Below, in pieces: positions 10,231 to 22,204 of a stretch of 64,000 bases of DNA. The notes under the pieces were generated by a model that saw only the letters and a program-made list of their open reading frames with translations, made no database searches and was not told the origin of the DNA. A program made the translations under genes and the position numbers. Source of the stretch: Stictocephala bisonia (lineage: Eukaryota > Arthropoda > Insecta > Hemiptera > Membracidae); contig JAQJVL010000147.1 of the NCBI GenBank assembly GCA_035578905.1, positions 352,906 to 416,905 on the forward strand. Reading direction: 5' to 3'. How positions within the stretch are numbered: the stretch's first letter is position 1; every line of letters begins with the position of its first letter.

Positions 10231-12844
10231 CTTTACATTTTGCCTGCATTTAAATTACAAGTGGCCTTAGAGTTATTTTGAGATAGTAAAAGACTAATTA
10301 AAAGTAGTTCTCACTTGCAATTAACTAACAAAGCCTCAACCAGAAACTAATTAAAATATACTCTTCAAAACAATTCATGGAATATAAACAACTCCCTTTC
10401 ACATCCTATTGTGAATAATTAGCAAACCACACCGGCATTGGTGTAATAAAATTGGCAACCCTGCTTTGCCTTTTATTACTGCTAGCAAATGTAGTGCGTC
10501 ATTTTAATTGGCAATTAACCTCTATTACCTTTATTTACACTTCTATTATCACCATTTACCTTTACAGTGATTGGAAAAAGCCTTTAGCGGAAGTCGTTAG
10601 ATAACAAAACAGGGAATCTTCAAAGTACAAGTGTTGTAAATCATATTTTAGGTGATACGCAAAAAATACAATACACCCTACATCACCCTACATTGTCAGT
10701 ACGTATTTTGACACTAACAAATACAACTGTTTACGTAATAATACAAATTCAAAGCTATACATTATACAGTAATAAGAGGATAACATCAGCTCAGGAGACT
10801 TTGGTCAAAGCACAGTGTAAAAACGGGTGTATTTTTAAATATTTGCCTAAATATTCGTAGCCTTCTTCATCCCCTAACGTCATATCATAAAATACAGTTA
10901 AAAGATATGGTGTATTGAATCAAAGGATTTATGAAAATATGTTGCTTGACTTGCCTTTTGTATAAAGAAGTCCCTTCGATTCGTCAGGATTTGATATTTT
11001 ATTCGCCCTTAAATATATAATGGTCATTGGAAAGGCATATAAATGATAGTTTGAAGAGTTATGGTTTACATAAAAAATAGTTTTAGAAATAATTCAGCAA
11101 TGTAAGCGTAAGATATTCTTTTTTAAATGTCCTCTTATCAAGCATTTAAATAGATTAGAAATTCAAAAATCAAAAAATCAAAAATCATTTATTTGTAGTT
11201 TGACAATTTAAAAATTGTATTACAAAAGTCATATAATTACAATATGACAATATGAAAATTAAAATGTCTTCACATTCCTGAGTAATAAAGTAACAAAACG
11301 GCTGGTTTTAATATAAGGAAGGGTATACGTTTAAATACTTTAACATTAACCCCTCTCTAGTTTGATTCTATCTTGAAAGGAAGCTCTTTTTTTTATTTAA
11401 AATTTCGACTTTTGAAAATGTATATATTTTTTCTTTCTTCGTAATAGGTTTTTGTCATTAAAATACTAATGTCATTTTTACCAAATCCCTGTGTTACAAT
11501 TAAGCAGGCTAAAATGTTTATTTTTCGAAATTATTATTGTTATATTTAACGGCAATGCCAATTTTGAGGCAAATATATGAAACGAACCAAAATAGTTGTT
11601 CAGTAAACTAAATTAACAAGATTTCCTTTATACATAAAACCACAATAACAACACACGTAAAGCTCAGAATCAAATCCACAAAACAAAAAACCTAGAAAAA
11701 ATTAAATATATATATATCCTTCAAAATGTAACAAAAGTATTCAACAAGAACTTAACATAATCTTTTACTCATAACAAATGAATATTACAATACTTCATGT
11801 TGAAAAAAAATATCAAAAACATTTAACAGTATCAAAACAGCAACATCAATACAACAACAGTTAAAATAAAATAATAAATATGTGATTTATTTCAGTAACT
11901 GAATAATTTGAGAAAAACATGACAAACAGAATATCTTCTTGAAAATATCCTAAATTCATGTTGCCAAAATTGAAACTTTTCAGTTTATTTCATGTGTTAC
12001 GGGCAATTTTCTTGATATATACTTTTCCATTTTGGAAATACTTTGCTTTTCAATCTATAAAATGCTATGTTCTAATTTCAATTGTTGATTTTAAGTCCAC
12101 TATAAAATATCTCTTGGGTTATTTATAAGGGTTTGTTTTTAAATTGAATATCTTCACGTATTGTTATTATTTTGAGAATGTTTATTTCCGTAAATATTTT
12201 TTTCTTTCTATTCTAATACAAACTAATCAATTACATTAAATATCGACGAGTTAATGACAAACCAACTAATAAACACAGGTAGTCATTGTTAATTTGTTTG
12301 TGGTTATAGAGATTATTATTGGATAACGTTCATAAAAATAAGAACAATTACTACTTGTATTTATTCATTCACTGTAGATTATTTTACTAAAGTAATCATG
12401 CGAATTTTGAATTTAACTACTTACTAAACCAAATTCGTGTAAGATATGAAGAATGAATTATTATCAAGAAACATTCAATTATGAAGGATGGAATTGATAC
12501 ATATTAAAAACAAAAAATTCATGTGGTATTGTAAAACCACCGACGATTGTTTGCTAATAAAATTATTAACACCTAAAAATCTCTTGGTTAGGGCTTCATA
12601 AATTATCTGATGTCACTAATGACATAGCTTTTTGTTATTTTATTGCCTCAGAACCATACAACCAATGTTTCATAGCTATTGAAATTGACACATATATTGA
12701 AATATTATGAAAACATATTTAATAGTAGCAATTGAATTAAATGCATGGTACTGATTTAACAAAGAGAATAAACTAGCATAACTTTCAGATCTATGAAGAC
12801 TTTGATTGAGAGATGATTTGATAAATTCAATTTTTCACGTAAAA
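10231..12844. other. AT-rich stretch without recognisable gene
   Basis: Strongly AT-rich with short A/T runs. No open frame of note, no tandem array and no element ends could be supported. Confidence 0.55.
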
Positions 12845-13500
12845 ATATTACCGAAAATAAAAATAAATCAATTTATAACACCCATTTATATTGACAGACA
12901 CAGTGATATGAATAATTCTTCAGTTGAGATAGATAAGAAGGGATGGTTCAAGTGTGTATTCTCTCACTCCATTACTGACAGACAACACATTCTGACTTGC
13001 CGCTTGGCTGATTGCTGCTAAATCTTTGATGAGAAGGAGTCATTCATCAACATCTTGGAGATGTTTAATGCGATTGTTAGGCTAACAACCTGGAGACACG
13101 TTTTCACCACTTCCAACTTGTAATAGGATGACTCCTGGTGTCAAGGTGGGTTGTCGTTGTGCATGGGAAGTTGTTTATGTGGTAGAGTAAAGTAAAGAAC
13201 TGTTTTATTAACATGAAATTATAACTTAAGAGTCTTCTCTTACAACCTTGTTGTTAAGTGTTTAATAAGGGTATATTTAATTGGGTTTCTACTTTCAATG
13301 TACTTTTTAAACGAACAGATGAAGGTCAGTTCCACTGGAGTGACAGTGCTTAATGCAGCAAGTTGGGTCAATAATCAGCTTGGTTATGAATTATGAAGAG
13401 ACTACTTGTAAGTACTTGTTAGTTGTATCTTAAACGTACAATTTGGTGGAATGTCATCTTTTTTTACTTCGCCTGACAGTTCACTTTCAACCGTTCAGTT
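12845..13500 (+). mobile_element. dispersed repeat family D1, copy 1
   Basis: It matches the reverse complement of 16495-17100 and part of 38070-38320. Shared landmarks in order are GACAGACACAGTGATAT, CTCTCACTCCATTACTGACA, TTGCCGCTTGGCTGATTGCT, GAGACACGTTTTCACCACTT, AACTTGTAATAGGATG, GGGAAGTTGTTTATG, TTTAAACGAACAG and GAGACTACTTG. No protein family is recognised in any frame, and no terminal repeats were seen. It is probably a non-autonomous element or a fragment of a larger one. Confidence 0.75.
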
Positions 13501-13960
13501 CGAATATTGAAATTTTCATAAAGATACATCTCTTCCTTTGCCTTACGTAAAATAATATTACCTAAAAAAAACATCAATAAGAATAACTTAAGTACAAAAA
13601 TATCTACTTAACGGCAACAAGGTAACTAATATATGTTTAATAAAGTATTTTCCAGATTTAAAACATCTCTTAGCGAGGAAAGACTGAAGAACGTTTTTAA
13701 CATTCCTCTAGTCATTCCCAATGTCAAGCACACGTGGATTTGCATTGAATAATGTCATGGCTTTGTAAAATGTGTGTGTTTTTTTTAAGGAAGTGGTATG
13801 AAAGGTAATTTTAAACCTTTAAATTATCAGATGTATTATTAAAAGTTTGTATTTTGAATTCTGAAGGAGATGCTGGAAAATACTTCTGTTTCCTTTGCTA
13901 AACAAATTCAGTCTGTTAAACAAAGTTGAAAGGAAAATTAATTAGATTTACTTTTTATAG
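13501..13960. other. AT-rich stretch without recognisable gene
   Basis: AT-rich, with nothing supportable in it. Confidence 0.5.
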
Positions 13961-15062
13961 ATGTACATGTCTCTTTTTTTGCTAACCCCAGCAATAATCC
14001 TCACAGTTATCTTTAAAAAAATTTCCTTATACGAATACTTTCAGATCCTAATATTGATACTGCATATGAAAGATGAGGGTGAAAAAATTTTAACAACTTG
14101 CCAACATTCTTTTAAATATGATAAAACTCACATATTTGATCCAACACGTTCTTCAATATTTTATAGTTTTCTAGCAAAAGAGTATGATGAACATAACGAA
14201 AACCTTTCGCAAATCACAGAAAATACACCTCAACAGATCTTCAAATGTCAAAGGCATTCATTATCTTATCTAAGATAGTGAACATTGTACTGACAGTGGA
14301 TTTCTTTTCAACAAAATAACACCTTATATTGAATAAGATATTATTTCAGATTATTTAATTTTTTAATTTTTTACTATTTTATTATAACTCACCGACCAGT
14401 AGAACTCTATCAAGTGTCCAAAACAGCCGTCAGGTCCAAACATGTAACACTTGAGAAATGGGGTTTACTGACTGAATGTGAGTTTAATCACACAGTCAAC
14501 AATCATATGCTGCTTTCAGCATCCTGCGAAACTGACCATTATTGCTGTCAAAAAAAACAAGCCTTGAAGCCTGATTGCGACGCTAGCACATCTCCACATC
14601 TGACCACTGGATCACAAACTATAAAAAATATTCGATTTACAAAAACACCACAATCTATTGAAGACATCCCTTTTAAAATCTTTATTATATGTCGGTGTAA
14701 AGGAAATGTGCCTAAAACTACCCTGTTTATCAATAGATTTACAATGGACGATTTAAGAAAATCCATAAAAATCCCAGTTTCAAAAGAATTCAAAAAAACC
14801 CTCTTCAAAAAAAAAATTTTTTAGTGTATTAACAATTTTAAGAATTTCAAAACAATTCTTTAAAAGTTTGTATGAGATATTTTCATGGCTACCGATGTCT
14901 AGTTTGAGAGACATGATAATTTCTGTCAATCCAGACTTTGAAATGAGCATTAATAAAAATGAAGATGTTATGGAAACTGCTTGCGTTTGAGAAGAGGTCT
15001 TAATGGATGGATTAAAACTATGAATGGACATGCTTATGAAAAGGTTGTTGAACATGTTTGAG
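13961..15062 (+). pseudogene. broken coding region of unknown family
   Basis: Two open stretches lie in the same reading frame: 13961-14278 (105 codons from ATG) and 14333-14824. They are separated by three stops. The second runs into an A/T homopolymer near 14810-14822, after which a protein-like reading continues in another frame to a stop at 14988-14990. A possible further stretch ends at 15062. The first starts with a hydrophobic segment (MYMSLFLLTPAIILTVIF) that could be a membrane anchor. The second is rich in Cys and Lys (for example CETDHYCCQKKQ and CRCKGNVPKTTLF). Composition and length suggest a once-coding sequence, not chance, but I recognise no family. Alternatives are a decayed host gene, a large DNA transposon gene, or an integrated viral gene; none can be chosen from sequence reading alone. 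Confidence 0.4.
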
Positions 15063-15775
15063 ATTAGTTTTGAACTCAATTCTATGAGTGTCTTTGGGAG
15101 TTAGAAGCGTACTAACCACAGCCTTCCTGTTGACAATGTTGCCTCTATTTTCATTTTCAATATTCTAACAAATATTCACTCTATCAGTCTAGTTTTGAAA
15201 TTGTTGTTACTTTGATATTCTAACACTGCATTTATACAGCCTTTTTTAGAAAAAAATAGCACTAACTCCTCAGATCAGTGGGATCCATACCTTTATTTAT
15301 TAAGATAGTAACCCTGGATGACACGTAATATCAAGTGTTCATTACTTAAGTCAACTATGTGAAACTTTTGGAATATCCTTGTGATTCACTTTTTTCTGGC
15401 AAAACTTGTCTCAAATAAAATGGAATCGATAAACCAAAATCATGCATTTTACCACCTAGGCTTCGTAAATATCAAGTTAGGATTACATACTTAGTAAATA
15501 CTTGAAGAGGCATTTTTAACATTAGAGAATATAAATCATCTACAACAGCTACTCACGACTAAACCTCAGTACTCATAATTTTTTCAAGGTATTCAGATAA
15601 GCATCCGTAAAAAATCTCATATTCCTTTATTGAAGATGAAAATGGCTGTGGTTTATAACAGTAATTACAAGAATATTGCTTTTTCCTAAAGGAAATATAA
15701 CTGTGCAAGCTCAAACATGAACTACGCTTGCTTACATTTGCATTAATCGACGAGCAAGGTATGAAATATGATTGA
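15063..15775. other. AT-rich stretch without recognisable gene
   Basis: There are no supported coding or repeat signals. Confidence 0.5.
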
Positions 15776-15845
15776 AGGTGGGAGGGCCATTACCACCGTA
15801 GGTGTATGGGTGGGTAGTGTGGCCATTTTCATCGTACGTGTATTG
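15776..15845 (+). repeat. 36-bp minisatellite family, two isolated units
   Basis: GGGCCATTACCACCGTAGGT plus GTATGGGTGGGTAGTGTGGCC and CATCGTACGTGTATTGACC. These are two units of the GGCCATTA subtype of the family that forms large arrays elsewhere in the window. Confidence 0.65.
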
Positions 15846-16367
15846 ACCACATAACACCTGAAAGGGATATCAATAATCTTAAGACACTTAATTCTGAAAA
15901 TGAGACATAAAAAAGTCTATTTAATCGGAGAAGAAAGCTAACTATGTGCCATCCATTTAACAAGCTAACTAACTTGTAATAGCCCACCATCCTACAAAAC
16001 TTGTATTGTTGTAAATATTATTTAATAATATTTACGGTATTCTACACTGTATTTAGGGCATCATTGGAAATAAAAAAAACGTCCTAAAATTGTACAGTTC
16101 GGCTTCTTCTATACCAATCTTTCACAAAAGATTAAATAAATAAATAAAATTGAAATCAGGCTTTAAGGTGAATATATATGTGTGTATATACATATTTATA
16201 TATTTTAAACTGATGAGTATTTATTTTTATTATAATTTTTTAGTATTTATTATATTTTAACTATGTATAACTATTTAATAATAATACTAATTACATCGAA
16301 TATTTATTTTGTATTTGTGTGTTGTAATGGGCTGCCCGTTGATGCTACACAAAAATTAATTAAAGAT
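15846..16367. other. AT-rich stretch without recognisable gene
   Basis: AT-rich with small A/T runs. No gene or repeat was identified. Confidence 0.5.
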
Positions 16368-16470
16368 CCTCTGGCTTGGTGGTCCAGTGGCTTTTGGCTC
16401 GAACTGTGGAGTCCAAAATCCAACGTTCGAATACTCAAATGAGTTACCGATTGGTACTTAACTCATTAAC
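16368..16470 (+). mobile_element. tRNA-like SINE head, second type
   Basis: CTTGGTGGTCCAGTGGCTTT carries an A-box-like TGGTCCAGTGGC. About 45 bases on is a B-box-like CGTTCGAATAC. The spacing fits a tRNA-derived pol III promoter. The body after the B box is unlike the SINEs at 1-128 and 52632-52788. It ends near or against dispersed repeat D1 copy 2. Confidence 0.5.
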
Positions 16471-16494
16471 CAAAGATCATATACCCAACTATGG

Positions 16495-17100
16495 CCTGAA
16501 GAACTACTAGGTGAAGTAAAAAACTATGACATTCTCTAAAATTTGCACGTTTAAGATGTAAGGAGTCTCTGCATTGTTAATAAGCAAACTGATTATTGAA
16601 CTAACTTGAATTATTCACTCCAATGGATCTGACTGTCACCTGTTCGTTTAAATACATAAAAAAGCCAACTTCAATAAAATCTTATTAAACACTTGACATG
16701 ATATTTGTAAGAGAAGATTTATAAATTATATCTTCACGATAGTAAATCTATTATTTCCTTTACCACATAAACAACTTCCCATGCACAATGACAACCCACC
16801 TTGACACCAGGGGCCATCCTATTACAGGTTGGAAGTGGCGAAGATGTGTCTCCAAGTTGTTAGCCTAATACTCGCGTTAAACATCCGCAAGAGGTTGATG
16901 AATGACTCCTCCTCATCAAAGATTTAGCAGCAATCAGCTAAGCGGCAAGTCAGTGTGTTGTCTGTCAGTAATGGAGTGAGAGAATACACACAAGAACCAC
17001 CCCTTCCCATCTCAACAGAAGAATTATTTATATCACTGTGTCTATCAATATAAATAAGTATTATAAATTGATTTTTTTTAATGTTGGCAATTTTTTTCTG
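16495..17100 (-). mobile_element. dispersed repeat family D1, copy 2
   Basis: Reverse complement of 12845-13500, collinear over its whole length with small indels. Landmarks on the plus strand include CACTGTGTCTATCAATAT at its right end, AGCGGCAAGTCAGTGTGTTG, AACATCCGCAAGAGGTTGAT, CATAAACAACTTCCCATGCA and CTGTTCGTTTAAA. Divergence from copy 1 is modest. Copies 1 and 3 lie in the opposite orientation. Confidence 0.75.
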
Positions 17101-17879
17101 ATAGATTTGATATTTGTTCTTTTTGTGAAATTGATAGTAAGAATTATTTCATACCTACAGCTTAATGTTTTTTTTAAATAGATATTTTATAGTATGTCTG
17201 AGTCAACTTTAATAATCATCCAAATCGCTTACAGGTCAATTAATTAACAAACAGTGATATAGAAAAGAAGAAACTCCAAGCATGAAATCTTAAAAAGTGA
17301 AATTCAACAATTATTTTTAATAGTTTTTTTTTTATTGGGCTATCACTAGATTTAAGTACAGAAACATTTTTGTAATCTCTCAATTGTTCATTTTAAGTTC
17401 GAAAATGTTAAGTTTCCTGACTGTTTTTTTTCTAAAAGATTTAACGTATCTTTTAAACGAACAGACGCTGGTCAGCGACATAGGACGACAGCCACTGATG
17501 CGGCAATCAGCAATTTAGATCAAAGTAACGAGACAGAGTCCCGACACATTTGGTCCCCCGGTCCCAAGGGGACAGCCTAATTTGATGGCTCGATGACACT
17601 GGGACCTCCCGTGGAGACAGCGTTGCACGTAATCTAGAAATTACGTTATTCAGAAGTAAATACGCTTTATATATACAAATATTAGGGGACCAAAGGCGCT
17701 AATTAACGTGTAACTTTAATACACATAAAAAACTAATATTTTCTGGTCTTTATGAAAAATACTGAGCTCCAAACAACTTTGGAGTTGAAAATTTACCATA
17801 CTATAACCCAACCAGTACACCTTTATGAAACTGAAAATTTAGCTATGAGCAAAATATTCAGAGAATAAAATTATAGTTT
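17101..17879. other. stretch without recognisable gene
   Basis: Mostly AT-rich. At 17450-17480 TTTTAAACGAACAGACG..GGTCAG resembles a short piece of family D1. A GC-richer patch at 17530-17640 (TTTGGTCCCCCGGTCCCAAG) has no recognised identity. Confidence 0.4.
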
Positions 17880-18226
17880 TGAAATCCAAGTTTTAAGAAA
17901 AATACACGGTCCAATAAATGATAATGGCAATTGGAGAATCTGAAATACTAATAAATATAAACTCATACACACACCCTGAAATTGTAGCCATCATCAAAGG
18001 CCAAAGGTTGAGATGGACTGGCCATATAGCGAGAAGACCAGAAAACACTCTTATTAAGAATGTCTTTGAGGGGCTTGGAAGGCCAAACTTAAAGTGGCAG
18101 GACAAATTACTAAAATACCTTAGACGAATGGGAGTAGCCTGTGAGCAAGCTCACGACAGGAAAGAGTGGAGGCACATCATTGTGGAGGCCAGAAAACTAC
18201 ATCGGTTTGAGTGGCCACATCGGTAA
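17880..18226 (+). pseudogene. C-terminal tail of an RTE-type retrotransposon ORF2
   Basis: The plus strand reads EIQVLRKIHGPINDNGNWRI in one frame, then after a stop and a +1 frame change PEIVAIIKGQRLRWTGHIAR, followed by GRPNLKWQDKLLKYLRRMGV and EQAHDRKEWRHIIVEARKLH to a stop at 18226. This order (RKI.GP...G.WRIR.N.EL, IVK.IK..RLRW.GH..R, GRP...W.D....L, A.DR..WR..V..A) is the conserved C-terminus of RTE-clade and related endonuclease-reverse transcriptases. Only the tail (about 115 codons) remains; the endonuclease and polymerase domains are absent. This is typical of a 5'-truncated insertion that then decayed. Confidence 0.7.
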
Positions 18227-18229
18227 AGA

Positions 18230-19735
18230 TAGGTAAACAACTAATTTATCCCTTGAATTTACTTCTGTAAATACTCTAAAACTTAATGTACTTTAAGTAA
18301 GGATAATTATATGATGATTAAGTCAAGTTTCGAATATGTTGAGTGACGTTGTATACATAAAACAAATCGATGTAGATTTCATTCAACTTTTGCAGTATAT
18401 TGTGGTAACAGTGTTAGATGTGATGCTTAATTAACACGTGACAAAGATGCTGATAATTACTGTTTATATGTATTGATTAATTAATTTTGTTAATCACTAA
18501 TCCAAAGTTGGGAAACTTGTGTTTGTTTCTTTCCTTATATAAAATTGTCTAAGGTTACTTACACATAACCTAAAATATGCTATAAGTCATACAAAAATAT
18601 GGTTATAATATATGTAGTGAAATGAACAAAATGTATTTTTCTGCAGTAACAACTTTAAAACTTCAATTGATAACGAATTATGAGAAAGACTGAATAAGCA
18701 CATGAAGCAAGCAGGTTTGTCCCCTGGTTTTGCAAGAGCTTAAATCAGATGATAGTGTCTTGTTCATTACACGTTAGTTAATAGAGTGTACAGCCATATG
18801 TATCAGTATTCATCGGTCGGAGCAACACGATACCTCACCTCAAGTTACCTCCAGCAACGTACTCCCAGCCTGTATCACCCCCCGGGGCTTACCAGCTGAT
18901 TATAGCCATCGTGTTACCTGTAGATGGTCTAGACTAACTTATCAGGTTACTCGTCTGTATAATGAGAGCACAGCCACATATCCTGCAATAGCTTCAGGTA
19001 CTAAGTTTCATTCTATAAGAGAGTAGTTTTTTTTCAAGAGAAATGTCTAGAACATTGCTTTTTATTTCAAGGATTCTGTACTTAATAATAATCGCATCGC
19101 TATAATTGAAGTACTAAATCATAGGTAAAGAGCTATTTTAGTAGAACATTAGTTGTTTTATGTAAAGATTTATGTATTAGAATTATTTTTACTGTTGAAA
19201 AACTGTAAAAATTATTTTAAACTCAAAATATCAACTTATTATCCTCTAAAATGAACCCTTTGATATCTAAACGACGCTTAATAAACTCATTACAGTAATG
19301 AACACAAACCATACAGTTTAAATAGAATGAATTTTTTAAACTACTAACTGTAAGATTGTATATTGACTTCATAACGGTCGATTTTAAGAATTGAACTTTT
19401 TAGTTTTCATAAGGTACTCATTAAATGTATTCTTAATTGGAAATAAACTATTGGGAAACCTAAATGGCGGCTTTTTAGGCACGATTAAACCCTACTTCTG
19501 GGGAACAGGGTTTTAATGAATTATAAATACTCACTAAGCAATTAATGTTAATTTAATAATTATTTCATTATGATATTTAAGAAACAAAACGTCCGTAAAA
19601 ATGTTAATTAGTGTTTAAAATATTGCATATGAAAAGAAACAAATCCATGTATTTAGTTTTGGAGTGAAATTGAAGAGTAAAACATATCGAATCGATCCCT
19701 TATCACATCCAAGTCATACCCATCGACGAGGGGGG
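18230..19735. other. stretch without recognisable gene
   Basis: AT-rich apart from 18783-19026. That block is GC-richer and has a plus-strand frame free of stops for about 75 codons (containing SEQHDTSPQVTSSNVLPACI), with no start and no family match I can make. No splice context could be defended. Confidence 0.4.
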
Positions 19736-19838
19736 CACCCGAGGTGCGACATGGACTACCTGAGGGTCATAATTGGACACTCGAGGTGCGACATGCAGCG
19801 AAAGAGAATCCAAAACTAACACTCGAGGTGCGACATGG
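19736..19838 (+). repeat. three direct 19-bp CTCGAG-type boxes, 42-bp spacing
   Basis: CACCCGAGGTGCGACATGG (19736), CACTCGAGGTGCGACATGC (19778) and CACTCGAGGTGCGACATGG (19820) lie exactly 42 bp apart. The same box recurs inverted at 20157 and 20220. Because 42 bp is 14 codons, the frame repeats LEVRH. That may be coincidence or a remnant of a repeated coding unit. Confidence 0.8.
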
Positions 19839-19975
19839 CGCTTCGGCTAGCAGTGTGGCCGTGTTGGTCTGGCGGCTAATAGTTGATATATTTACAGTGA
19901 TAAAATTATCTGAAAACTACAGCCATACAATGAGACACATGATTAACGATTGTTACCAATACAATTACTACCAAT

Positions 19976-20042
19976 GTACGTGTATGGGAGGGTGGGTGGG
20001 TTAGGTTAGGTTAGGTTAGGTATATATAGGTAGGTCTATTTT

Positions 20043-20077
<35 letters not shown>

Positions 20078-20100
20078 TTATTTATTTATTTATTTATGGA
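19976..20100 (+). repeat. 36-bp family unit, (TTAGG)4, (TA)n and (TTTA)n tract
   Basis: One partial 36-bp-family unit (TGTACGTGTATGGGAGGGTG, from about 19977) runs straight into TTAGGTTAGGTTAGGTTAGG at 20001-20020. This is followed by a short spacer, (TA)n at about 20046-20072 and (TTTA)n to about 20097. TTAGG is the canonical insect telomere repeat, but four copies inside a contig are interstitial. Confidence 0.75.
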
Positions 20101-20156
20101 CACAGTGAGAGAGCGCGTCTACAACCCCGCAACCCTTCGCCGGGCTACCTGAGGTG

Positions 20157-20238
20157 GCATGTCGCACCTCGAGTGCCAGTTTTATGGCCCTTTGGGTCGC
20201 TGGGATTAACACAGGTAGTCCATGTCGCACCTCGAGTG
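20157..20238 (-). repeat. two inverted CTCGAG-type boxes
   Basis: GCATGTCGCACCTCGAGTG (20157) and CCATGTCGCACCTCGAGTG (20220) are the reverse complements of the boxes at 19736-19838. Around 20146 and 20214 the neighbouring CTACCTGAGG / CAGGTAGTCC text also mirrors GACTACCTGAGG at 19754. The two groups therefore form the ends of an inverted structure about 0.5 kb long. Confidence 0.8.
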
Positions 20239-20539
20239 CCACCTCGAAGAGCCACGTTAATTCTTCTAATTTCAACTGATAGCTTCATTAATGATGCATC
20301 ATGAAAACCGTATATGATATGATGACTGATCTGCTCCAAACAATTCGGAATCTTCTTATACCTCTACAACTCATTGGATTTTTTATCCAAATCAATAATT
20401 TTCACAATAATTTCCCACAATAAATTCTTCGTCCTAAGGTGTTTGTGTGTCTGTATGTGTCTGTGTGTGTCTGTGTATGTATGTGTGAGCGAGAACGTTA
20501 CAATTGTCAATAATTTTATTAAAAACCTTTTCAATACAT
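20239..20539. other. stretch with a GT-rich microsatellite
   Basis: No gene. An imperfect (GT)n-rich run lies at about 20440-20488. Confidence 0.5.
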
Positions 20540-21465
20540 ATCTATGCACAGTGGTATTGAATACAACCGCCCACCCATACATGTACAGTGATATTGACCC
20601 ACCCGCCCACCCATACACGTACAGTGATATTGACCCACCCGCCCACCCATACACGTACCGTGGTATTGACCCACACGCCCACCTATACACGTACCATAGT
20701 ATTGACCCACCCGCCCACCCAAACAGATACAGTGGTATTGACCCATCCGCCCACCCATAAACGCACAGTGGTATTGATCCATCCGTCCACTCATACACGT
20801 ACAGTGGTATTGACCCATCCGCCCACCCATAAACGCACAGTGGTATTGATCCATCCGTCCACTCATACACGTACAGTGGTATTGACCCACCCGTCCACTC
20901 ATACACGTACAGTGGTATTGACCCACCCGCCCACCCAAACACGTACAGTGGTATTGACCCACCCGTCCACTCATAGACGTACAGTGGTATTGACCCACCC
21001 GCCCACCCAAACACGTACAGTGGTATTGACCTACCCGTCCACTCATAGACGTACAGTGGTATTGACCCACCCACCCACCCATACACGTACCGTGGTATTG
21101 ACCCACCCCTCCACTCATACACGTACAGTGGTATTGACCCACCCATCCACTCATACACGTACAGAGGTATTGACCCACCCGTCCACTCATACACGTACAG
21201 TGGTATTGACTCACCCGTCCACTCATACACGTACCGTGGTATTGACCCACTCGTCCACTCATACACGTACAGTGGTATTGACCCACCCGTCCACTCATAC
21301 ACGTACAGTGGTATTGACCCACCCGTCCACTCATACACGTACAGTGGTATTGACCCACCCGTCCACTCATACACGTACAGTGGTATTGACCCACCCATCC
21401 ACTCATACACGTACAGTGGTTTTGACCCACCCGCCCACCCATACACGTACCGTGGTATTGACAAA
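20540..21465 (-). repeat. 36-bp minisatellite array, ~25 units, reverse orientation
   Basis: Units of 36 bp are seen on the plus strand as ACGTACAGTGGTATTGACCC plus ACCCGTCCACTCATAC or ACCCGCCCACCCATAC. This is the same family as 5463-6430, inverted. Units are very similar, with local doublets (for example the pairs around 20755-20880 and 20930-21060), pointing to recent unequal exchange or slippage. Frames stay open on both strands (up to 366 codons on the minus strand, repeating YVYEWTGGSIPL) only because the unit is twelve codons. Confidence 0.92.
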
Positions 21466-22204
21466 GAATTAGTTGCACTCTACTGGAAGACAGGATCTAG
21501 GAGTAGTTTCCTAGATTTTAGTATACTCTTCTAGCGAACGCCATTATTGTGAACGCCATCTATAATTGTGAACCTTAAGCTTGAGATGTACACATCATTG
21601 TCATCATCGACTAACTTTCTAGACCCTATATATAAACATAAAGACGCTGCCATCAGACTCTTCTCCATGACTCTAGTAGTGCTTCAGCCAAAATATCTGA
21701 TTTTTGTATGATTTTATCAGAATCACTTTTTTTTAAATTACTTAGATTGTTACAACCAAGAATTGCCTAGTTTCGCCTGATCTAAGATCTTGGAAAAAAC
21801 AAACAAATTTGGAGATCCTTTTGACTGACCCCCAAGGAATACAACTTAACAAAATGGTGGAACCTTAGAGGTCAGGGTTTTGTAAGCTCGCTGTTGCAGC
21901 CCTCCCACCTGCCCACCCAACGACCCGTACACATACTATGGCATTGGCCCACCTACCCTTCTATACACTTACGGCGGTAAAGACACACATTTTTAGTTAA
22001 TTTAATATATTCTGTGTAAGCATTGTAAGCAAGAAAAAACTATGCAAGTCACAATAATAGACATTGATTTCTAAGAAGCAGTCCCCACTTATTGCAATTT
22101 TTTTAAATTTCATATAATTATAACATTTCTTAATAATTTTAAATTCCAGTGCAATAAAGTCATATGAAATAAAATACTATGTTATTTTCTTCATAATATT
22201 ATGT
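21466..22204. other. stretch without recognisable gene
   Basis: Unremarkable AT-rich DNA apart from the minisatellite fragment at 21895-21990. Confidence 0.5.
21895..21990 (-). repeat. 36-bp minisatellite family, two degenerate units
   Basis: CCCACCTGCCCACCCAACGA / CCCGTACACATACTATGGCATTGG / CCCACCTACCC / ATACACTTACGGCGGTAAAG. The family core is recognisable but diverged. It lies only 430 bp from the large array at 20540-21465 in the same orientation. Confidence 0.6.

Noticed and set aside
12806..13021. 71-codon frame over dispersed repeat D1
   Set aside because: The matching frame is not maintained in the other D1 copies, so the repeat is not coding here.
20001..20020. A true telomere or chromosome end
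   Set aside because: Only four perfect TTAGG copies (and five at 63748), with ordinary DNA on both sides.
20364..21478. Long overlapping open frames (366 and 315 codons minus, 294 codons plus) that look like repetitive proteins
   Set aside because: They lie wholly in the 36-bp array. A twelve-codon unit without stops stays open in several frames on both strands at once, with no start context, signal or unique domain.
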